From: Candidula unifasciata
Lineage: Eukaryota > Mollusca > Gastropoda > Stylommatophora > Geomitridae
Reading direction: 5' to 3'
Length of the DNA stretch: 64,000 nt
NCBI GenBank assembly: GCA_905116865.2
Contig: CAJHNH020001151.1
Coordinates: 197,604 to 261,603, forward strand
The position numbers and the translations under genes were made by a program. Shown piece after piece: positions 58,040 through 64,000 of this stretch (positions within the stretch are counted from its first letter, which is position 1; every line of letters begins with the position of its first letter). The notes under the pieces were generated by a model. It was not told the origin of the DNA and searched no databases. It worked only from the letters and a program-made list of their open reading frames with translations.

Positions 58040-59205
58040 AGTAGGGTTGACAGTTTAATCTTCTGTTGTGTTATATCCTGTAGAAATTTTTTAACATTAT
58101 GAATAGAATTCAGTCCAAAACCCTTGCTCCCTCTTTAACCTTCACCTGGAGCTTTCTTTTGGGTGTTCTCGATTACATAATCCATGTGTCTGTTAGACAC
58201 ATACAAACACAATCATGTGTACAACTAGTCCAGCCATACTCGAACTGTGCTCGGACCAGTGAATATGATCACGTGACTGAAACTCCAACCCGAAATCTTC
58301 TGTGTACCTAAGGTGAATCAAAATCATTAAGTTACATTTCCCCTTTGTTCACTGTTGGAGGAATAACCTTTCTGTGCTTATGCTTTTGTGTTTATTAGCT
58401 GTGCTACATATGGTGTAATATAAATTATGTAATTGATTAAAATTATATGTACTACTTTTAAAAAAATGGCAATAGTAAGAAGCAAGTGAGCTTTACAGGA
58501 AAAGAAATGAAAGAGTCAATCTGGCTGAAGGTTTTTGGAGCCGTGATCAAGAAAGTCATCAACATTGTCCATACAGTTCTCGTCTGACCATACGATTTTG
58601 TTTTTATTTGTGCGTGTGTACTCCGTATTATTCTTAGAAGACCCATTATACAGTGGCCACGGGGAAATGTCATAGGAAGTAAATGCAGCCTGGAGAAATA
58701 TGACCACATCACCAATTGTTTGAAAAATGACTTATACAAATAATGTTTAGTCCCAGTTGTGAGGAAACTTACCTTGTCTTTTTGTGCTGCATGTTAGGTT
58801 CATTTTTACTTACTATACGTGTTATCGGCGATGCACTTATTCGTGTAATGAAGCTCACCCCAGCAAGTTGTGAAACTGTACGCAGAAAGGAATACATCGT
58901 CATCATGTAGCAGGTCCTTTGCAGAACGTCGCTCTCATCACAGTCTGTCTGAATTAAACTCGGTCTCTCGCCAGTTCTCCCGCACTTTCACACTCAAGTA
59001 GAAAGGAATTCAGATCCACACATTTTGATCTGGGCTTGTTCAGTGGCGAAACACACTGCAGTAGCTGGGAGCACGTCAACCACCAGTGAGATTAATTCAT
59101 TAATTTACTTATAAGGTAAGTGAAAATGAATGCAGGTAAGTCTTTTTTAAAAAAATACTTTGGTGCACCCACATACGTATGCATAAACATATATATGAGT
59201 GTGTA
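58040..59205. other. Spacer with one SINE B scrap
   Basis: No gene recognised. 58660-58720 keeps GGAAGTAAATGCAGCCTGG and GACCACATCACC of the type B body (plus). The rest is AT-rich. Confidence 0.4.
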
Positions 59206-59211
59206 TATGTT

Positions 59212-59700
59212 GTACTAGCTGTACCCGGCCACGCGTTGCTGTGGCCAAGAATGACATGGAAAAGAAAGAGAAAAACTATCAGCTAACAGTGTCTGTCATA
59301 CCCCCCCCCCTCCTCTCCCATCGACCCAGTCATGTCTCCCTCTCCGAAGGATTGAAAAATTATCCCTGGCGAAATTATTAAAATAGAAAAAGTTAGGAAT
59401 GAGAACTGTAAAATATTGTTCTAAGCTCTCTCAGCTAACTGTGTCTAACATAACCCCCCCCCCCCCCTTCCCCCCAATCATATCTCGCTCTCCGAAGGAT
59501 TCAAAAATCACCACATGGCGAAATTAAAAAAAAAAATGCGAACTTTAAAATAATGTTTTATGCTCTCTCAGTTAACAGTGTCTGGCTTTAACCGCCCCCC
59601 TTTCACCCCCCCCCCCACCCCACCCCACCCCACTAATCATATCATCCTCTCCGAATGAGGGAAAAGTCATTATCTGACGTAAAATTTAACTAAATGGAGC
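59212..59700 (-). mobile_element. Helitron-like 3' end with internal tandem units
   Basis: On the minus strand it ends GGCCGGGTACAGCTAGT, the same end as the element at 14.1-14.7 kb. Inside, three tandem units of about 120-165 bp share CAGCTAACAGTGTCTGTC (or close variants), a long C run, and CTCTCCGAAGGATT. The far border is unclear because SINE B-like and unassigned repeats follow. Class inferred only. Confidence 0.45.
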
Positions 59701-59710
59701 ATGGCATTCG

Positions 59711-59805
59711 TGTCCACCCAGACTAAAGGGTAGCATTATTAGTACTGAGAAGTTAATGTGGCCAGTGTAACAGCTACCATATCACCCATCCAGTACCAGT
59801 ACTAC
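59711..59805 (+). mobile_element. SINE type B fragment
   Basis: GTCCACCCAGACTAAAGGG, GAGAAGTTAATGTGGCCAG and ATCACCCATCCAGTACC. The leading word GCATTCGTGTCCACCCA recurs at 60075-60095. Confidence 0.55.
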
Positions 59806-60274
59806 TGCTACGACTACCACCACCACCATCACAACAACAACAATAACTGTCACTACAGTCTGTGTAGGTCGGTGTAGCCAGCGGAGTTAGCGCCGCATGC
59901 TGTCGCCACGGACTGTTTAGTTTAATATTGCCCCGGCATAGAAAAAAAAAACTTTATCATCTAACCAGTGATGGAACCCACAGTAAAAAGTACACTATAC
60001 TCACAAATAGCTGGGGAAAATACCCCGCACCCGTCATCTCTCCCTCTATGAAGGGACGATTGTTAACTGACCGTGGCATTCGTGTCCACCCAAACTAAAT
60101 TGGACTGTAAACCGACTTAGTTGACAGTTTCTGTCATCGCTGAATAGCTTTTAGATGTAAACCACAACACAACGTGGAAACCACCCTTTTAAAGGAAAAA
60201 GAACAATTATCACCCAGCGGGTAATCGAACTCGTCACCCGCGTGAAGGGTGGAATACTTACAAATATACTATCG

Positions 60275-60365
60275 AAGGCGTTCAGCCTTTAGGCCATATT
60301 TATGGCCAGTCCATTTTGCGGCTCCTAGCAAAAGCCAGAGAGGGACTTTAAATAACGAAAAATTT
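60275..60365 (+). repeat. Hairpin repeat family R3, copy 4 (3' part)
   Basis: Begins at CGTTCAGCCTTTAGGCC with a perfect hairpin GGCCATATTTATGGCC, then TGCGGCTCCTAGCAAAAGCC and GGGACTTTAAATAACG. It ends about 45 bp downstream of the actin stop codon, so it may form part of the actin 3' untranslated region. Confidence 0.65.
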
Positions 60366-60406
60366 CATCATAAAAGACTAGAAGTGTATTATTCATAAGA
60401 TCTTCC

Positions 60407-61420
60407 TCACCAGCACATGCGCTTTCTATGAAAAATTGAGGGACCAGATTCGTCATATTCTTGTTTGGTTATCCACATGTGGTGGAAGGTGGACAGCGAG
60501 GCCTGGATGGAACCCCCGATCCACACAGAATATTTACGTTCAGGAGGGGCTATTACCTCGACTTGCATAGCTCCTGGAGCTGGAGCTGTTAATTCCTTCT
60601 GCATTCGGTCAGCCATACCCGGGAACATGATGTTTCCGCCCGACAAGACGATGTTGGCGTACAGGTCTCTTTGAATGTCCTCATAGCAACGCCCGATACA
60701 GTTGCGTGCGTTCTCGTGAATTCCATATGAATTCCATCGAAAATACGGGAATGGCGGCCGGAACATTGCTTCGGCGCACCGAAATCGTTCGTTGCCAATG
60801 GTGATAACTCGACCATCGGGTAGTTCATAGCTCTTTTCTATGGAAGACGATGAGGCCGTCTGCATCTCTTGTTCGAAGTCCAATGCGACGTAACAGAGCT
60901 TCTCTTTGATGTCTGTAACTATTTCCCTTTCAGCAGAGGTCGCAAAGCTGTGGCCTCGTTCTCTCAGGATTCTCATTAGGTAATCTGTAACGCCTCTGCC
61001 ACCCAAACTGAATCCAGGGATGGCGTCTGTAAGGACATACCCTTCGAAGATTGGGACATGGTAAGTAAAATCAATTCCTGAGTCTATTACAACACCTGTA
61101 GTGCGACCTAAGGCGTATAAAGACAGAACTGCTTGAATGGATGTGTACATGGCAGGTATGCCAAAGGTCTCAAACATGATCTCTATCGTCTTTATTCTGT
61201 TAGGCCTATGGCTGAGAACAGCCTCGGTCAGCAGAACTGGATGTTCTTCAGGGGCAACTCTCAGCTCGTTGTAGAAAGTGTGATGCCAGATCTTCTCCAT
61301 GTCATCCCAGTTGGTGACTTCGCCTTCCTCAATAGGGTACTTGAGGGTCAGGAGGTCCCTCTTAGACTGGGCTTCAACACCGACGTAGCTGTCCTTTAAA
61401 CCAAAATAGGCCAACAAAAT
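60407..61420 (-). CDS. Divergent actin, exon 2 (residues 43-379)
   Basis: Main exon: 337 codons plus stop. Actin-fold ATPase that in a normal cell would polymerise into filaments. Long stretches match canonical actin ([37 protein letters not shown]). It begins after TTTCAG with [12 protein letters not shown], aligning without gap to the DNase-loop; the open frame continues upstream into the intron, so the splice site, not the ATG at 61450, decides the start. Changes of note: His73 is Glu; the second phosphate loop DSGDGVTH reads DSGIDFTY, so Asp157, Gly158 and His161 are replaced; two residues are added in the hydrophobic plug region; one is missing near 232; the C-terminus is HRKRMCW instead of HRKCF. 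Kept: Gln137, Asp154, Lys213, Glu214, Gly302, Lys336. The reading frame is clean, so selection probably maintains it. No AATAAA was seen shortly after the stop. Confidence 0.9.
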   Translation of the reverse strand: MLLAYFGLKDSYVGVEAQSKRDLLTLKYPIEEGEVTNWDDMEKIWHHTFYNELRVAPEEHPVLLTEAVLSHRPNRIKTIEIMFETFGIPAMYTSIQAVLSLYALGRTTGVVIDSGIDFTYHVPIFEGYVLTDAIPGFSLGGRGVTDYLMRILRERGHSFATSAEREIVTDIKEKLCYVALDFEQEMQTASSSSIEKSYELPDGRVITIGNERFRCAEAMFRPPFPYFRWNSYGIHENARNCIGRCYEDIQRDLYANIVLSGGNIMFPGMADRMQKELTAPAPGAMQVEVIAPPERKYSVWIGGSIQASLSTFHHMWITKQEYDESGPSIFHRKRMCW

Positions 61421-61670
61421 CTGAAACATCGAGGCAAGGAATTGGAACATAATGTAGACAATAACATAATATCACAAAGTGTGATAAAAATGTAATAAAA
61501 ACACATAAAAAGCACCCATTTTCACATCATATTGCATATTAAATTTCCTCAACCAGTGGTTTTCAACCTGAAGGGGGAAGGAAGTTTCAACAGAGGCTTC
61601 AAGCAATTTTGAAATTAAGTGCATGTTTACTTGTAATAATCCTTTATACCCATATTTTAACTACTCCTTG

Positions 61671-61902
61671 GTCGGCTCTGTGGCTAAGTCGATGCGAAAG
61701 CTTCGTAATCCCGGGATGCCGGGCTTGATCCCAGCTGCGGGCCATGCTCCTTGCGTTGGTTTCTACAGTGGTATCAAGAAAGCCGACCGTTCAGTGGCAA
61801 TGGCAAACCACTAGACGTAAATTCGCTAGAAAACCACACAGCAGCCAGGGGCTGTTGGGATTGGTTCTGCAACGTTCTGTAAAGGATACGCAACTAACGA
61901 TT
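61671..61902 (+). mobile_element. SINE type A, full length (in actin intron)
   Basis: A box TGGCTAAGTCG, B-box region GGCTTGATCCC (one change), central block GGCAAACCACTAGACG and 3' end GTTCTGCAACGTTCTGTAAA. Opposite in orientation to the actin gene. Confidence 0.9.
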
Positions 61903-62009
61903 TGTGCCTCGTCCAGCTTAGGACCAAAAATAGCATTAAGAAATGTAAAATAAACACATAACAAAGACCCCTCGTCATATCATTAGGTGCCTCACACTTC
62001 CTTATTCAA

Positions 62010-62200
62010 GTCAGCTGGTCGAGTGGTTACAACATCTGGCTCTCATGCGGGAGACCCGGGTTCACAACCAGTAAGATGTTGTAGTTTTTCTGTCGGGGAC
62101 AAAATTAAATATCCTAACCTGCACAGTCCGTGGCGACAGGGCTGGCCAGACGGCTCTATAGCCTCAGCCTCAATGCCCCTGTGTACACCGCTCCCTATTA
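62010..62200 (+). mobile_element. tRNA-derived SINE, type G (in actin intron)
   Basis: Head CAGCTGGTCGAGTGGTTACA then TCTCATGCGGGAGACC and B box CCGGGTTCACAACC. The body includes TTTTCTGTCGGGGACAAA and GCCTCAGCCTCAATGCCC. Only one copy seen, so the family is provisional. Confidence 0.5.
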
Positions 62201-62639
62201 AAATGGTTTTAAACCTTGCTGCACCTTACCCTCCCCCCCCACCCCCACCCCTACCTACCCCCAATATTTTCTTTGTGTCGGCACACTTGCGACCTTTTGA
62301 TCGATCGATCAGTTTGTTCTATCCGGGCTACCATCTAAGGTTGCCATATCATCCCGAGAATTAAAAAAAATGTACAAATGGACAGCTGGCCAAAAAGGTT
62401 GGTTTGCCAGATCCCCGTTGAACCTGCGTAGAAGATCTGATTGAGGTCCCAGTGGTCAAGGGCACACTGTATGGCCTCTATTATTCTTTTTCTTTGATTT
62501 GACAACCTACGAGTTTTTTTTGGAAAATTACAGTGAACATAAGCTTTATCCCGCACTAGCAAAGCATTTGCAGCTTTTATAAGCCTGAACAAAATATGGA
62601 ACTCTAAATTGTATAGTTTTAACACCACGTCTCGTATGT

Positions 62640-62872
62640 TAATGTCTATCCAGTTTCGTCCTTTTTTAGGACGACATTTTTTGTTATTTGAAGCATCACC
62701 CTGGCTTTTGCCAGGGGCCGCAATATAGGCAAGCCATTATATGGCCAATTGTCTGAACGCGGTTTCTGGGACCTCTCCACGGCGATCTTCATCCACATGG
62801 TGGCACTTTGTGTCATCGGGTGTTTATCGCTTGTGTGATGTTCTGGTGGGGTAGAAAATCAGTCAGTCAGTC
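62640..62872 (-). repeat. Hairpin repeat family R3, copy 5 (best preserved)
   Basis: Contains three separate hairpins as read on plus: GTCCTTTTTTAGGAC, CCCTGGCTTTTGCCAGGG (7-bp perfect stem) and GCCATTATATGGC, then the shared word GGTTTCTGGGACCTCTCCAC and an end GTGGGGTAGAAAAT followed by a CAGT repeat. It is the most complete copy and best defines the family. Confidence 0.85.
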
Positions 62873-63084
62873 ACGTATGTTTGTTTCTAATGTTATTTCA
62901 CTTGTAACATATGCCCGTGGAAGTTGGACAACCACAAAAGACATGCAAGGACAGTGAAACGCATTCGAAAGCAAATGTCTGAGGAGAATGAAGATCATAG
63001 GATGAGTTAAAGACGAGTGAGGAAATAAGAGAAATGCCTGTGCAACCTCTAGTATCAACAGTTATAAGACAGAGGCGAGGGTGC

Positions 63085-63346
63085 TAATCTGGACACATGC
63101 TGAGAAGAAACCAGCAGAGAATCACCAGAGACACTACAGTGGGAAATAAAGAGATTAATGAGGCAAGGACGACCCAAAAAAAAAAAAAAAAAGAAATTCT
63201 AATGCGAACACTGATGGGAGAGGTCAAAGGTGCCGGACTGGACTGCATCCAGTATACTGAACCGACAGCACCAGATACAACGGAACGGAGGAATAGAATG
63301 CGAGAACTATATGGCATATAATGGCACAATCAATCAATCAATCAGG
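63085..63346 (+). mobile_element. RTE-like LINE 3' end (plus, in actin intron)
   Basis: The plus frame reads MLRRNQQRITRDTTVGNKE, an A run, then RTLMGEVKGAGLD and TERRNRMRELYGI with a stop, typical of the C-terminal part of RTE-type proteins. It ends in an ATCA repeat (63327-63344). Confidence 0.65.
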
Positions 63347-63612
63347 TGTCGTCTCCACAATGAATGTTGGCTGCAATGGATCTCCAACAAGCCCTGTCTC
63401 TTGCCCTTGATGTACACTCACTAATACTGCTGTTAGTCCATCTCTTGATGTTATCTTCCCACTTGTAACGCTGTCTGCATCTTGCTCGTCTACCTTGGAC
63501 CTTTACCTCTAGGGTGATCTTTAGAATACTGTTATGTCTTTTAATGTGACCAAAATATTTCACTTGTCTCTTTTTTATTTCACCTAGCAACTCTCTTTTC
63601 ATTCCCAATTTC
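63347..63612 (-). mobile_element. RTE-like LINE 3' end (minus, in actin intron)
   Basis: The minus frame reads VKYFGHIKRHNSILKITLE, GRRARCRQRYKWEDNI, then ARDRACWRSIAANIHCGDDT and runs into the shared TGAT repeat. Clear RTE-type C-terminus. It meets the plus-strand fragment tail to tail. Confidence 0.75.
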
Positions 63613-63651
63613 CTCAGTACCCCCGTATTTATAATGGCACAACAGGATAAT

Positions 63652-63728
63652 ACATAAATGAATAAATGAATGAATGAATGAATGAATGAATGAATGAATG
63701 AATGAATGAATAAATGAATGAATAAACA
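63652..63728. repeat. (AATG)n microsatellite
   Basis: About 18 units with a few AATA variants, starting only a few bases inside the actin donor site. Confidence 0.95.
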
Positions 63729-63736
63729 TGCTCTAC

Positions 63737-63862
63737 CGGATCGCGTGGTCTGCCAACGATGGTCGGAAACACGGCCCTAGGAGCATTATCGCCGGCAAAC
63801 CCTGCCTTACACGTCCCCGAGCCAGTGTCGATAACAAGTGCGGTGGCGTCTTCGTCGAACAT
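63737..63862 (-). CDS. Divergent actin, exon 1 (residues 1-42)
   Basis: Encodes [20 protein letters not shown], then the highly conserved [13 protein letters not shown] and VGRPRDP, ending at the splice donor. The ATG at 63860-63862 aligns with the canonical actin start (M-C-D-D-D) and has A at -3; the open frame extends upstream only through a TTG, so this ATG is preferred. The first phosphate loop is kept as DTGSG (canonical DNGSG) with Asp, Ser and the following Lys18. Together with exon 2 it gives 379 residues against 375-377 for usual actins; the difference comes from small indels in exon 2. Confidence 0.88.
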
Positions 63863-63958
63863 AATGATGCTGCTTGTCAAACGTTTGCTTTAAGTGGTTT
63901 CTCAGTTAGTGCTACTGATTCACCCAGGTTGGAATACATTTTCCTAGTTGGTTTGTCG

Positions 63959-63969
63959 CCTTTTATATA
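63959..63969 (-). promoter_or_regulatory. Putative TATA box of the actin gene
   Basis: The minus strand reads TATATAAAAGG, a near-ideal TATA box, about 100 bp upstream of the actin ATG. Transcription would start near 63930-63940, giving a short 5' leader without need of a leader intron. No exact serum-response CArG box is present within the remaining 30 bp of window. Confidence 0.6.
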
Positions 63970-64000
63970 CCTAGGGGACACCTATCATTGCTTTGTCAGC

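Larger units (their letters stand above)
61421..63736 (-). other. Actin intron, 2316 bp, filled with transposable elements
   Basis: Donor GTAGAG at 63731-63736 and acceptor TTTCAG at 61421-61426, phase 0. The splice joins Pro42 to Ile43 and restores the exact canonical spacing across the DNase-loop. The position equals the 41/42 intron of vertebrate actin genes. It contains an AATG array, two tail-to-tail RTE fragments, R3 repeat copy 5, a tRNA-like SINE and a type A SINE. Confidence 0.8.

Noticed and set aside
61133..61399. 88-codon plus-strand frame opposite actin exon 2
   Set aside because: Antisense shadow of the highly conserved actin coding sequence.
61555..61650. Left end of a hAT element (CCAGTGGTTTTCAACCT) in the actin intron
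   Set aside because: No matching right end or target duplication was found; too short to support.

Overview
This is animal genomic DNA with few genes and very many repeats. Intron-split genes, long perfect microsatellites, many tRNA-derived SINE families, non-LTR retrotransposon fragments with RNase H domains, and hAT-type miniature elements all point to a metazoan. The reverse transcriptase and RNase H fragments resemble elements I associate with gastropod molluscs, so a mollusc (probably a gastropod) is the best guess, held with moderate confidence. There is no sign of bacterial, organellar or viral gene organisation.

Two loci look like host genes. At the right edge, on the minus strand (60407-63862), is a two-exon divergent actin of 379 codons with a plausible TATA box at 63959-63969. 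Its only coding intron (2316 bp) lies exactly where vertebrate actin genes have the 41/42 intron. The protein keeps most of the actin core but has lost the second phosphate loop and the His161 equivalent. On the plus strand, 9822-9995 is a clean 58-codon exon of a Stum/SPEC3-type membrane protein, phase 1 at both ends. A phase-compatible candidate last exon lies at 35759-35826. The upstream exons are not visible and presumably lie outside the window.

Everything else is repeat or featureless spacer. From the left: a 0.85 kb perfect GATA array with derived satellites (0.6-1.9 kb); the 3' end of a non-LTR element (4.9-6.15 kb, minus); SINEs and the Stum-like exon (6.4-10.7 kb), including a 338-bp inverted-repeat element inserted into a SINE with an exact 6-bp target duplication; hAT-like and SINE insertions (12-13 kb); a large TA/GT microsatellite field with a Helitron-like element and a 60-bp-arm palindrome (13.8-15.8 kb); minisatellites with 54-bp and 45-bp units (18 and 24.7 kb); RNase H relics (27-30 kb); small hAT elements with 8-bp target duplications (32, 35 and 42 kb); a 73-bp satellite interrupted by a hAT-like element that holds an RTE 3' end (37.3-39.1 kb); further SINEs and a Mutator-like candidate (39-41 kb); long GAA and AAT arrays (50 kb); and a longer, frameshifted RT plus RNase H element (52.2-54.5 kb, plus).

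Nothing here forms an operon or a defence system. The most interesting points are the altered actin, the isolated Stum/SPEC3 exon, the well-delimited miniature DNA transposons, a hairpin-rich repeat family present in five places, and the variety of SINE heads. Coordinates of repeats were read by eye and their edges may be off by a few bases. Family names given to repeats are inferences without a database search.
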